Assembly: GCA_036406675.1 (NCBI GenBank)
Contig: DASXAO010000149.1
Span: forward strand, 1 to 64,000
Direction: 5' to 3'
Source of the DNA: SCGC-AG-212-J23 sp036406675
Lineage (GTDB): Bacteria > Pseudomonadota > Gammaproteobacteria > Burkholderiales > SG8-39
DNA: 64,000 bases
Shown here: positions 16,641 to 25,028 of the stretch, one piece after another
Position numbering within the stretch: position 1 is the stretch's first letter
Layout: the number at the start of each line of letters is the position of its first letter
Notes under the pieces: model-generated
What the model was told of the DNA's origin: nothing
Databases searched by the model: none
The model's input: the letters and a program-made list of their open reading frames with translations, nothing else
Translations under genes and position numbers: made by a program

Positions 16641-17467
16641 CCAGTCTGCACGACCTGGTCGCGTACTTCCGCGACCTCGACGACGAGGCGCTGCTGGCGT
16701 GGTCGCGCGTATGGCGCATCGCCGTCATCCTGGTCGTTGCCTGGGTGCTGCAGGCGCTCGCGCGACGCATCATCCGCGCGTTTCACCGCCGCATGTCGGA
16801 GCGCACCTCGGCGCCCGAGGAGCTGCGGCGCTTCCGCACCGTCCGCACGGTATTCAGCTACGCCGCCACCGTGGTGGTGGTGCTGGTGGCGGGGACGGCC
16901 ATCCTCAACGAGCTCGGCATCTCGGTGGCGCCGATCCTCGCCACGGCCGGCGTCGCCGGCGTGGCGATCGGGTTCGGCGCGCAGAGCCTGGTCAAGGACT
17001 ACTTCACCGGCCTCGTCCTCCTGATCGAGGACCAGATCAGCGAGGGCGACGTGGTCCAGATCCTGGACAAGGCAGGCGAGGTCGAGGAGATCACGCTGCG
17101 CTATGTGCGCCTGCGCGACGGCGACGGCTACGTGCACTTCATTCCGAATGGCGAGATCAAGGTGGTCACCAACCGGACGCGCGGCCACGCTTATGTGACG
17201 ATCGATGCGGCGATCCAGGGCCACCAGTACGTCGACCCGGCCTGCGCCGCGATGCGCGAGGTCGGCGAGGCGATGCGCAAGGACGAGAAGCACGGACCGA
17301 GCATCCTCGGCGACGTCGAGATCCTCGGCGTCGAGCGCTGGGAGCTTTGGGGCATCGGCCTGCGCTGCCGCATCAGGGTGCAGCCGTTCGACCGCGACAG
17401 CGTGCGGCGCGAATTCACGCGCCGCCTGATCGCGGAGTTCGACCGCCGCCAGATAAAGAGCCCCTGA
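16637..17467 (+). CDS. MscS-family mechanosensitive channel
   Basis: Small-conductance mechanosensitive channel protein: two or three N-terminal helices, the MscS pore helix ATAGVAGVAIGFGAQSLVKD and the beta domain (LIEDQISEGDVVQIL; FIPNGEIKVVTNRTR). The first conventional start, GTG 16745, falls in the middle of a membrane helix (VWRIAVILVVAWVLQALARR), so translation probably starts upstream. The frame is open to the IclR gene and contains only CTG candidates. CTG 16637 overlaps the IclR stop as CTGA, with GGGA six bases before it, giving 276 residues. The 3' end overlaps the converging binding-protein gene by 53 bp. Confidence 0.87.
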   Translation: MTSLHDLVAYFRDLDDEALLAWSRVWRIAVILVVAWVLQALARRIIRAFHRRMSERTSAPEELRRFRTVRTVFSYAATVVVVLVAGTAILNELGISVAPILATAGVAGVAIGFGAQSLVKDYFTGLVLLIEDQISEGDVVQILDKAGEVEEITLRYVRLRDGDGYVHFIPNGEIKVVTNRTRGHAYVTIDAAIQGHQYVDPACAAMREVGEAMRKDEKHGPSILGDVEILGVERWELWGIGLRCRIRVQPFDRDSVRREFTRRLIAEFDRRQIKSP

Positions 17468-18242
17468 GGATCTCGTGGATGCGGCGCACGCCGTCGGTGA
17501 GCGCTGCGGGGCCGGGCTGCAGGATCTCGGCGGACTTGATCTCGAAGAGCATATCGTCCCGGACCGCGGGCAATGCCCCCCACCCTGGCCGCGCCCTCAC
17601 GCGCTCGGGACGGAATTTCTTGCCGCACCAGGATGCAAGCATTACGTCGGGATTCCTTTCAACGACCAATGCAGGGTCGGAAACCACGCGGCCGCTTGCC
17701 GCCTGGGAGCGTGAAAGCTCGGAAAAGACGTCCTCGCCGCCGGCGATCTCGACGAGCTCGCTCACCCAGCGGATGCCGCTGATCATCGGCTCGTCCCATT
17801 CCTCGAAATAGACGCGCGGCCTTCTCGGGAAGCGGCTCGCCGCGGCGTGCACCTCGTCGAGTCCTTTTTCCAGGGAGGCGACCAGCCGGGATCCCTTCTC
17901 GGCTGCGCCGACCATCGACGCCAGCGTGAGAATCATCGACAGGATCTCGCCTACCGAGCGCTGGTTGAAGATCATGATGTTCATGCCGGCCTTGGCGAGA
18001 TCGCGCGCGATGTCGGCCTGCAGGTCTGAAAAGCCCAGCACCAGGTCGGGCTTCAGCTCCAGGATCCGATCCATCTTCGCGGACAGAAAACTCGATATTT
18101 TGGGTTTTTCGATCCTGGCGCGCGCCGGTCGCACTGTGTAGCCGGAGATGCCGACGATGCGCCGCTCCTCGCCGAGGAGATACAGCGTCTCGGTGGTCTC
18201 CTCGGTCAGGCACACGATGCGCTCGGGGTAGCGCGCAGGCAT
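17415..18242 (-). CDS. Cobalamin-type ABC substrate-binding protein (BtuF-like), no signal peptide
   Basis: 275-residue protein of the helical-backbone metal-receptor/BtuF fold: RIVCLTEETTETLYLLGEE, ISGYTVRPARAR, LKPDLVLGFSDLQADIARDL, and a C-terminal domain with SEILQPGPA-like ending. No signal peptide or lipobox precedes the domain and no BtuC/BtuD genes are near, so it may act in the cytoplasm or be exported by other means. ATG 18242 lies only 16 bases from the divergent racemase start. The 3' end overlaps mscS. The ligand (corrinoid, heme or iron chelate) is unknown. Confidence 0.85.
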   Translation of the reverse strand: MPARYPERIVCLTEETTETLYLLGEERRIVGISGYTVRPARARIEKPKISSFLSAKMDRILELKPDLVLGFSDLQADIARDLAKAGMNIMIFNQRSVGEILSMILTLASMVGAAEKGSRLVASLEKGLDEVHAAASRFPRRPRVYFEEWDEPMISGIRWVSELVEIAGGEDVFSELSRSQAASGRVVSDPALVVERNPDVMLASWCGKKFRPERVRARPGWGALPAVRDDMLFEIKSAEILQPGPAALTDGVRRIHEILRGSLSGGGRTPRSGGA

Positions 18243-18246
18243 TAGG

Positions 18247-18253
18247 TATTATC
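18247..18253. promoter_or_regulatory. Overlapping -10-like boxes of a 16-bp divergent promoter
   Basis: The 16-bp gap between two divergent ATGs contains TATTAT (18247-18252, plus), six bases before ATG 18259, and on the other strand GATAAT (18253-18248), five bases before ATG 18242. Neither gene has a Shine-Dalgarno. The spacing would put transcription starts at or next to the start codons. Function is inferred from position and sequence only. Confidence 0.45.
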
Positions 18254-18258
18254 AGTGC

Positions 18259-19404
18259 ATGGGTCCCCTCGCCGGAGTCCGGGTGCTGGAATTCGAAGCG
18301 ATCGGCCCTGGCCCTTTCGCCGGCATGCTGCTTGCCGACCTGGGCGCCGACGTGCTGGTGGTCGACCGCCCTGCCGACAGCGATCTCGGCCTCAAGCGCG
18401 AGCGCTGGTACGACGTGATGATGCGCGGCAAGCGCTCCGTCACTCTTGACTTGAAGTCCCCAACCGCCAAGGACGTGGTTTTTGCTCTTCTGGAAAAAGC
18501 AGATGCCTTGATCGAAGGCTTCCGGCCAGGGGTGATGGAGCGCCTGGGAATCGGCCCCGAGGCGGCGCTCGCGCGCAACCCGAGGCTCGTCTACGGGCGC
18601 ATGACCGGATGGGGCCAGGACGGCCCGCTCGCCGCGCGCGCCGGGCACGACATCAACTACATCGCGCTCGCCGGCGTGCTGCACGCGTTCGGCAGGCGCG
18701 GCGAGGCGCCGGTGCCCCCGCTCAACCTCGTCGGCGACTTCGGCGGCGGCGGCATGCTGCTCGCCCTGGGCATCGCCTGCGCGCTGCTGGAGGCGAGCCG
18801 ATCGGCCAAGGGCCAGGTGGTCGACGCTGCGATGGTGGAGGGCGCATCGCTTCTTGCGGCGATGTTCTCCGGTTTTCTTGCAGCCCAAAGCTGGTCGGAA
18901 GAGCGAGGGGTCAACATCCTGGACACCGGCGCGCCGTGGTACGACGTCTACGAGACGAAGGACGGCAAATACGTCTCGATCGGCGCCATCGAGGCGAAGT
19001 TCTACGAGGATCTGCTTTCCCGCCTGGGCCTCGCGCGCGCGGACCTTCCCGGGCAGCACGAGCGCGCGCGCTGGCCCGAGCTGCGGGAAATCTTCCGAAA
19101 CGCCTTCAAGTCGAAAACGCGCGAGGACTGGAATCGGGTGTTCGATGGCTCGGACGCGTGCTTCGCACCGGTGCTGACGTTTTCCGAGTCCCGCGCCCAC
19201 CCTCACAACAGGGCGCGCAAGGCGTTCGTCGAGGCGGGAAGGGTGCAGCAGCCGGCGCCCGCGCCGCGGTTCTCGCGCACCCCGGGCGCGGTGCGCCGGG
19301 CGCCGCCCGAGCGCGGAGAAGGCGGCCTGGCGGCGCTCGCCGACTGGGGCTTCAGCACGTCCGAGGTGGAACGGCTAAGATCGCGCGGTCTCGGCCACAA
19401 GTAA
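18259..19404 (+). CDS. Alpha-methylacyl-CoA racemase (family III CoA-transferase fold)
   Basis: 381 residues beginning directly with the domain (GPLAGVRVLEFEAIGPGPFA). Residues characteristic of AMACR/MCR racemases are visible: His in ARAGHDINYIALAG, Asp in GQVVDAAMVEG, and Glu in SIGAIEAKFYEDL, the catalytic triad known from the mycobacterial enzyme. It epimerises 2-methyl-branched acyl-CoAs so that (S)-specific acyl-CoA dehydrogenases can use them. With the dehydrogenases at 12681-14902 it points to catabolism of methyl-branched (isoprenoid or sterol side-chain) acids. The start is unambiguous because the domain begins there. Confidence 0.92.
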   Translation: MGPLAGVRVLEFEAIGPGPFAGMLLADLGADVLVVDRPADSDLGLKRERWYDVMMRGKRSVTLDLKSPTAKDVVFALLEKADALIEGFRPGVMERLGIGPEAALARNPRLVYGRMTGWGQDGPLAARAGHDINYIALAGVLHAFGRRGEAPVPPLNLVGDFGGGGMLLALGIACALLEASRSAKGQVVDAAMVEGASLLAAMFSGFLAAQSWSEERGVNILDTGAPWYDVYETKDGKYVSIGAIEAKFYEDLLSRLGLARADLPGQHERARWPELREIFRNAFKSKTREDWNRVFDGSDACFAPVLTFSESRAHPHNRARKAFVEAGRVQQPAPAPRFSRTPGAVRRAPPERGEGGLAALADWGFSTSEVERLRSRGLGHK

Positions 19405-19421
19405 AGCGAGGGAAGCCCAGG

Positions 19422-20048
19422 ATGCTCGGACGCCTGATGCCACGGGAGGAGAAGTTCTTCGATCTCTTCAACGCCCACGCCGAGCGCATTGTCGAGGGCA
19501 GCCGCGAGCTCGCGGAGATGATCGGCAAGTTCACCGAGCTCGACGCCCACGCCGCGCGCATCGACGCCGCCGAGCGCGCCGCCGACAAGATCACGCACGA
19601 GACCATCGCGCTGCTGCACAAGACTTTCATCACGCCGTTCGACCGCGACCAGATCCACCAGCTCATCAACACGATGGACGACATCCTGGACCTCCACCAG
19701 GACGTGGCCGAGTCGGTCGCCCTCTACGACCTGCGCCGCGTAACGCCCGAGGCGAAGCAGCTCGCCGAAATCTGCCAGATGTCGTGCGACCGGGTGAAGG
19801 CGGTGGTGGCGCTGCTCACCAACGTGAAGCGCGCCGAAGCGATCCTCAAGCTGTGCGAGGAGATCGACCGGCTGGAATCCGACGCCGACCGCGTGCAGCG
19901 CTCGGCGCTGTCGAAGCTGTTCCGCGAGGAGAGCGACCTCAAGCAGGTGATGAAGCTGCGGGTGATCTACGACCTGCTCGAGTCGATCACCGACCGCTGC
20001 GAGGACGTCGCGAACGTCATCGAGGGCATCGTCCTCGAGAATTCGTGA
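19422..20048 (+). CDS. DUF47/PhoU-like phosphate transport accessory protein
   Basis: 208-residue all-helical cytoplasmic protein of the DUF47 family (PhoU-like four-helix bundles): FFDLFNAHAERIVEGSRELA, DKITHETIALLHKTFITPFD and LESITDRCEDVANVIEGIV. DUF47 proteins are paired with PiT permeases and are thought to modulate them; here the permease begins at the stop codon (TGATG). ATG 19422 is preceded by GAGGGAAG. It starts 17 bases after the racemase stop but is functionally separate. Confidence 0.94.
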   Translation: MLGRLMPREEKFFDLFNAHAERIVEGSRELAEMIGKFTELDAHAARIDAAERAADKITHETIALLHKTFITPFDRDQIHQLINTMDDILDLHQDVAESVALYDLRRVTPEAKQLAEICQMSCDRVKAVVALLTNVKRAEAILKLCEEIDRLESDADRVQRSALSKLFREESDLKQVMKLRVIYDLLESITDRCEDVANVIEGIVLENS

Positions 20049-21064
20049 TGGACACCGGCGCCGCGGCCCAGATGAGTCTGGGCGTCGTGATAGCGCTCGT
20101 GCTGGTGGCGCTCGCCTTCGACTTCATGAACGGCTTCCACGACGCGGCGAACTCCATCGCGACGGTAGTCTCGACGCGTGTCCTCAAGCCCTATCAAGCC
20201 GTGGCGATCGCCGCGACTTTCAATTTCATCGCGATCTTCGTGTTCCACCTCAGCGTGGCGCAGACCGTCGGGCGCGGCATCATCGACCAAGGCATCGTGG
20301 ACCATTACGTCGTCTTTGGAGCGCTGATCGGCGCCATCTGCTGGAACATCATCACGTGGTACTACGGCATCCCGTCGTCCTCGTCGCACGCGCTGATCGG
20401 CGGCCTGGTTGGCGCGGCGGTGGCCAAGGCCGGCACCTGGGGCCTGCTTCCTGCCGGAATCCTCAAGACAGTTGCGTTCATCTTCATCTCCCCCATGCTC
20501 GGATTTCTGATCGGCTCGGCGCTTCTGCTCGCGATCTCGTGGTTGTTCGTTCGCTTCACGCCCAGCCGGGTGGATCGCATATTCCGCAGACTGCAGCTGT
20601 TCTCGTCGTCGCTCTACAGCCTGGGGCACGGCGGCAACGACGCGCAGAAGACGATCGGCATCATCTGGATGCTGCTGGTCGCGGCGGGCATCACCGGCAG
20701 CGACGAACCGGTGCCGAACTGGGTGGTGGTAGCCTGCTACGTCGCGATCGGCCTCGGCACCATGTTCGGCGGCTGGCGAATCGTAAAGACAATGGGCCAG
20801 CGCATCACGAAGATCCGGCCGGTGGGCGGGTTCTGCGCCGAGCTTTCGGGTTCCATCGCGCTCTTCGTAGCGACCGGGCTCGGCATTCCCGTGTCGACCA
20901 CGCACACCATCGCCGGCTCGATCGTCGGCGTCGGCTCGACGCAGTCGGTGTCCGCCGTGCGCTGGGGCATCGCGGGAAACATCGTCTGGGCCTGGATCCT
21001 GACCATTCCGTGCTCGGCGTTCATGGCCGGCATCGCGTGGTGGGTGGGACGCCAGCTGTTCTAA
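20048..21064 (+). CDS. PiT family inorganic phosphate permease
   Basis: Low-affinity phosphate-metal symporter in the inner membrane, 338 residues and about ten helices. Both PiT signature repeats are intact: FDFMNGFHDAANSIATVVST near the N-terminus, and SLGHGGNDAQKTIGII followed by VSTTHTIAGSIVG in the second half. One-base overlap with the DUF47 stop ensures paired synthesis. This gene faces the copper chaperone gene across a 19-bp convergent gap. Confidence 0.95.
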   Translation: MDTGAAAQMSLGVVIALVLVALAFDFMNGFHDAANSIATVVSTRVLKPYQAVAIAATFNFIAIFVFHLSVAQTVGRGIIDQGIVDHYVVFGALIGAICWNIITWYYGIPSSSSHALIGGLVGAAVAKAGTWGLLPAGILKTVAFIFISPMLGFLIGSALLLAISWLFVRFTPSRVDRIFRRLQLFSSSLYSLGHGGNDAQKTIGIIWMLLVAAGITGSDEPVPNWVVVACYVAIGLGTMFGGWRIVKTMGQRITKIRPVGGFCAELSGSIALFVATGLGIPVSTTHTIAGSIVGVGSTQSVSAVRWGIAGNIVWAWILTIPCSAFMAGIAWWVGRQLF

Positions 21065-21083
21065 CGGCTAAAGCATTCTAGGT

Positions 21084-21521
21084 TTAGTGCTTGTGCTCCG
21101 ACGAGCTGCCGGTGAGCGGGCGCACCTCGAAGTCGACCTTCACCTCGCCCGCTTTTTCGAATTTCAGTACTACAGCAACCTTCTCGCCTTCCTTCAGCGG
21201 GTGCTTGAGGTCGACCAGCATGAGGTGCGAGCCGTTCGGCTTGAGCTCGAACGTGCCCTTCGCCGGGATGTCGTATGCCTTGACCTCGCGCATGCGCATG
21301 ATCTCGCCGTCCTTGATGCTGACGTGGGTCTGTACCTTCGCGGCCACCTGCGACGATCCCCCGATCAAGCGTTCCGGCTGCGCCGATTGGTTGCGGATAG
21401 TCATGTAGCCGGCAGCCGTTTTCTGCCCGGGTGCCGTTGCGCGTATCCATGGGTCGGTGATGTCGACCTGCGCCCAAGCGGGGCCAGCGGACAGCAACAA
21501 GGCCAGTACGATGTATTTCAT
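21084..21521 (-). CDS. Periplasmic copper chaperone PCu(A)C
   Basis: 145 residues with a clear signal peptide (MKYIVLALLLSAGPAWA, cleaved before QVDI). The mature domain has THVSIKDGEIMRMREV and GSHLMLVDL, supplying the His/Met ligands of the PCu(A)C fold, which delivers Cu(I) to the CuA site of cytochrome oxidase or to other cuproenzymes. It overlaps the acyl-CoA ligase stop as ATGA, an odd partnership, since no Sco or cytochrome genes are near. A His-containing tail (SSSEHKH) may add copper binding. Confidence 0.92.
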   Translation of the reverse strand: MKYIVLALLLSAGPAWAQVDITDPWIRATAPGQKTAAGYMTIRNQSAQPERLIGGSSQVAAKVQTHVSIKDGEIMRMREVKAYDIPAKGTFELKPNGSHLMLVDLKHPLKEGEKVAVVLKFEKAGEVKVDFEVRPLTGSSSEHKH

Positions 21522-23155
21522 GGTGCCTTCCTGTACTCGTCTTCCTGCAGCTTGCGCCAAAGGATTTTGCCGGTCGCGGTTCGCGGCAGCTCCTCGACGA
21601 ACTCGACGATGCGCGGCACCTTGAACGCCGCCATCTTGCCGCGCGCCCACTCCATGATTTCCTGCGGTTCGACCTTACCCCGATATTCCTTCTTGGGCAC
21701 AACCACGGCTTTGACCGTTTCACCCCGGTAAGGATCCCGCGCGCCGATCACGCAGGCTTCCTGGATCGCCGGATGCGCATAGAGCATGGCCTCGACCTCG
21801 GCGGGCCACACCTTGAAGCCGGCGCAGTTCAGCATGCGCTTGAGGCGGTCGGTGATGAAGAAATAGCCTTCCTCGTCGTAGTAGCCGAGGTCGCCGGTGC
21901 GGAAAAAGCGCTTTCCGTCGTGCTCGAGGAATGCCTCGGCGGTCGCCTCGGGCTGGTTCCAGTAGCCGCGGAACACCTGCGGGCCGCGGACGATGATTTC
22001 GCCGACCTGGTCGGGGGGGAGCTCGGCAAGACTCTCCACGTCTATTACGCGGGCGTCGGTATTGAAGAACGGGATCCCCGCGCACTGGCGCTTCGGCCGG
22101 TGCGGGGGATTGATGTGCGAGGGCGCCATCGTCTCCGAGAGCCCGTAGCCCTCGACGAACGGCAGGCCGATCACGTCCTCGAGCTTCCTTGCGAGCGCCT
22201 CGGGCATCGCGGCGCCGCCGCCCCCGAGCACGCGCAGCGACGACAGGTCGTAGCTCGAAAGCTTCGGATTGGACAGGAAGTCGACCATCATCGTGGTGAT
22301 CGCCGACCAGTTCGTGACCCGGGCGCGCTCGATCTGCATCGCCGCGCAATCGCGGTCCCAGCGCGACAGGATCGCCATCGTGGCCCCGAGATGGATGGGG
22401 GAATTCATCCCGGCCTGCATGCCCGTGACGTGAAACATCGGCAGCGCGCACAGGACCACCGCCGCCTCCTGCACGCCGCGCCAATTGAGGTAGGGCACCG
22501 TGGTCGCCTGCACGCTCGAATGCGTGTGCATGCAGCCTTTCGGCTTTCCCGTCGTGCCCGAGGTATAGGGCATCACCGCGAGGTCGTCGGGGCCAGCGGC
22601 ATGCGGCGACGGCGAGAGGCTCGCGTTGATCGCGTCCTTCCAGGCTGAAGAACCCGGAGCACCCCTCAAGAAGCTCGGCAGAGGCAAGTCGGTCTGGTCC
22701 GGAAGGTAGTCGGCGTAGGCCGCGACGACGAGACGGGAAATGCCCAGCGGCTCGATCCGGGGCAGGACATCCTGGCCGACGATCGCGACGCGCGCCTGCG
22801 AATCCTCCACGTAGTGCGCCAGCTCGTCGGTGAGATTCATCGGGTTCACCGGCACCACCACCGCATCTGCGCGCAGGATCGCGTAGTAGCCGATGACGAA
22901 CTGCGGGCTGTTCTGCAGGTAGAGGAGCACCCGGTCGCCGCGCGCAACGCCGCAGCGCTGCTGCAGGAAGCCCGCGAGCGCGTCGACTTCGCGCTTCAGG
23001 TCGCGGTAGGCGATGCGCCGTCCGTAGTAATCGATCGCCGCCCGCTCCGGGTGCCTTGCCGCGCTGGCGGCCAGGTTCGCGTACACAGTTTCGCGGGGCA
23101 GCTCGAGAGTCCTCGGCTGGCCCGGCGGCCAATGCGCGAAATGCCGATCGAACAT
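21518..23155 (-). CDS. AMP-dependent acyl-CoA synthetase/ligase
   Basis: Activates a carboxylic acid to its CoA thioester via an acyl-adenylate; 545 residues. Motifs in order: MPYTSGTTGKPKGCMHTHSS (P-loop), EGYGLSETMAPS, RTGDLGYYDEEGYFFITDRL (hinge Asp), and the catalytic Lys in LPRTATGKILWRKL. It starts at ATG 23155, sharing a base with the stop of the enolase-superfamily gene, and ends ATGA with the copper chaperone. Medium- or long-chain fatty acid ligase type. It is probably the entry step for the pathway in this five-gene operon; acid specificity is not readable. Confidence 0.94.
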   Translation of the reverse strand: MFDRHFAHWPPGQPRTLELPRETVYANLAASAARHPERAAIDYYGRRIAYRDLKREVDALAGFLQQRCGVARGDRVLLYLQNSPQFVIGYYAILRADAVVVPVNPMNLTDELAHYVEDSQARVAIVGQDVLPRIEPLGISRLVVAAYADYLPDQTDLPLPSFLRGAPGSSAWKDAINASLSPSPHAAGPDDLAVMPYTSGTTGKPKGCMHTHSSVQATTVPYLNWRGVQEAAVVLCALPMFHVTGMQAGMNSPIHLGATMAILSRWDRDCAAMQIERARVTNWSAITTMMVDFLSNPKLSSYDLSSLRVLGGGGAAMPEALARKLEDVIGLPFVEGYGLSETMAPSHINPPHRPKRQCAGIPFFNTDARVIDVESLAELPPDQVGEIIVRGPQVFRGYWNQPEATAEAFLEHDGKRFFRTGDLGYYDEEGYFFITDRLKRMLNCAGFKVWPAEVEAMLYAHPAIQEACVIGARDPYRGETVKAVVVPKKEYRGKVEPQEIMEWARGKMAAFKVPRIVEFVEELPRTATGKILWRKLQEDEYRKAP

Positions 23156-24243
23156 CAGACCTGGTAGCGGCGGACGGCTTCCTCGTTCCAGGTCATGCCG
23201 ACGCCAGGTTTTGGCGGAATGGCGATGCTGCCCTGGTGGAGCGCGAACGGCGTCTCGAGGATCACGTTCGCCCAATCCATGTACTCAAGCCAGTGCGCGG
23301 TTGGCGTGACCGCGAGCAGATGCGCGCTCACCTCGGGGAAAAGGTGACTCGACATCTCCAGCCCGGCGGCTTGCGCCAGCGCCGCGGCGCGCATCCAGCC
23401 GGTCACGCCGCCGATGCGCTCCGCATCGGGCATGACATAGTCGCAGGCGCCGGCGGCGAGCGCCTGCGCCATCTGCTCGGGTCCCATGAAGTTCTCGCCG
23501 ATCTGGATGGGTGTTCTCACTTCATCCCTCACCCGGGCAGCGCCTGCAAAATCGTCCGCCCTGACCGGCTCCTCGATCCAGAGCACGCCGCCTTCGTCGT
23601 CGATCATGCGGCCGCGCTCGAGCGCCTCCGCGACGGTGAGCCCCTGGTTGAAGTCGACCATCAGCGTGATGCCCGGGCCGATGGCCCTCTTCACCACGCG
23701 CAACGCCTCCAGGTCCTCTGCCGCACGCGGCCGTCCCATGCGGAGCTTGACCGCGCGGAAGCCTTCGGCGACGAGCTCCTCCGCCTCCTTCGCCAACGCC
23801 GCGATCGGCGCGAGGCCCAACCCATTCGAGTTGTACGCCGGCACGGGGCGAGGCGCGCCGCCCAGAAGCTGCACCAGCGGCTGGCCGAGCGACTGGCCGA
23901 GCGCGTCCCAGGCCGCCATGTCGATGCCGGCGATGGCGAAGAGCACGATGTTATGCACCCCGAGCAACGCGTACTTCGCGCGCAGCTTGCGCTCGAGCTC
24001 GTAGGGCGCGACGGCGTCGCCTTTCACCATCTCGGCCATCGCCTCGACCAGTCTTGCGAGCGGCGCGAGGTTGTGCTTTCCGACCGCGAACAGGTACGAG
24101 CGCCCGACGATGCCGCCGTCGGTCTCCAGGTCGATGAGCAGGAGCGGCGCCGCGCTCACCGTCGCGATGCTCGTGACGAGCGGGCGCCTGATCGGCGCCG
24201 CGACCGCGCGGCAGCGGATAGCGCGGATCCGAAGGCCTCCCAT
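23155..24243 (-). CDS. Mandelate racemase/muconate lactonizing enzyme family protein
   Basis: Enolase-superfamily enzyme, 362 residues. Capping N-domain, then barrel with FRAVKLRMG (a KxR form of the catalytic Lys motif), metal ligands in LMVDFNQ, LWIEEPV and IQIGENF, and His in SSHLFPEV. The set matches the mandelate-racemase subgroup, which abstracts a proton alpha to a carboxylate (racemases and sugar-acid dehydratases). It lies 5 bases after the hydratase-like gene and overlaps the ligase. Its presence between CoA enzymes suggests the free acid is epimerised or dehydrated before activation, which is inference. Confidence 0.92.
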   Translation of the reverse strand: MGGLRIRAIRCRAVAAPIRRPLVTSIATVSAAPLLLIDLETDGGIVGRSYLFAVGKHNLAPLARLVEAMAEMVKGDAVAPYELERKLRAKYALLGVHNIVLFAIAGIDMAAWDALGQSLGQPLVQLLGGAPRPVPAYNSNGLGLAPIAALAKEAEELVAEGFRAVKLRMGRPRAAEDLEALRVVKRAIGPGITLMVDFNQGLTVAEALERGRMIDDEGGVLWIEEPVRADDFAGAARVRDEVRTPIQIGENFMGPEQMAQALAAGACDYVMPDAERIGGVTGWMRAAALAQAAGLEMSSHLFPEVSAHLLAVTPTAHWLEYMDWANVILETPFALHQGSIAIPPKPGVGMTWNEEAVRRYQV

Positions 24244-24248
24244 CCGGC

Positions 24249-25028
24249 TTATTTCCCCTTGAAGGCGGGCTTGCGCTTTTCCATGAACGCGCGCCGCCCC
24301 TCCTGGTAATCGCCGCTTTTCGCGCAGCGCTCGATCGCGGCGGTCATGTCGGCTTCGCTCGGTGCGCCCGAGGCCTTCACATATTCCTCGATGATGGTCT
24401 TGGAATTGGCGATCGAGAGCGGCGCGTTGTCGCACAATTGCGCGATGATCCTGCCGGCTTCGCTCTCCAGCTCCGCGTCGTGGAACACCTGGTTGACGAG
24501 CCCCATGGCGAAGCCTTCTTCTGCGTTGTAGCGCCGGCCGAGGAACATGATCTCTCGCGCGCGCGCGTGCCCGACCGTTTCGACCAGGCGCTTGTGCCCT
24601 TCGACGTTGTAGGCGAGCCCGAGCCTGGCGGCGGGGATGCCGAACTGCGCCGAGCGGCCGCAATAGCGCAGGTCGCAGGCGAGCGCGACCTCGAGGCCGC
24701 CGCCCATGCAGAAGCCGTAGATCATCGCCACCGAGGGCTTGCGCGAATCCTGGATCGAATGCAGCACCTGGTCGAGCAGGCCGTCGTATTCGGCGACCGA
24801 AGATTTCTGCGCGCGGATTTCCTCGAACTCGGAGATGTCGGCGCCCGAGGCGAATGCCTCGGTACCTGCGCCGCGAAACGCGACGCAACGCACTTCGGGG
24901 TCGGCGTCGAATTGCGCCATCGCCTGGGGGATGCCGCGCCACATCGCGCCGTTGATGGCGTTGCGCTTGGCCGGCTGGCTGAACACGATCCAGCCGACCG
25001 CGCCGCGCTTCTCGACGATCAGGCTCAT
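24249..25028 (-). CDS. Enoyl-CoA hydratase/isomerase family protein
   Basis: 259-residue crotonase-fold protein. Oxyanion-hole segments AFASGADISEF and YGFCMGGGLEVALACD are present. Of the two catalytic glutamates of classical hydratases, the first is retained (GGGLEVA), while the second position is Ala in FGIPAARLGLAYNVEG. It may therefore be an isomerase, hydrolase or lyase rather than a hydratase. Start ATG 25028 overlaps the alpha/beta hydrolase stop (ATGA). It shares the operon with the ligase. Confidence 0.91.
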   Translation of the reverse strand: MSLIVEKRGAVGWIVFSQPAKRNAINGAMWRGIPQAMAQFDADPEVRCVAFRGAGTEAFASGADISEFEEIRAQKSSVAEYDGLLDQVLHSIQDSRKPSVAMIYGFCMGGGLEVALACDLRYCGRSAQFGIPAARLGLAYNVEGHKRLVETVGHARAREIMFLGRRYNAEEGFAMGLVNQVFHDAELESEAGRIIAQLCDNAPLSIANSKTIIEEYVKASGAPSEADMTAAIERCAKSGDYQEGRRAFMEKRKPAFKGK

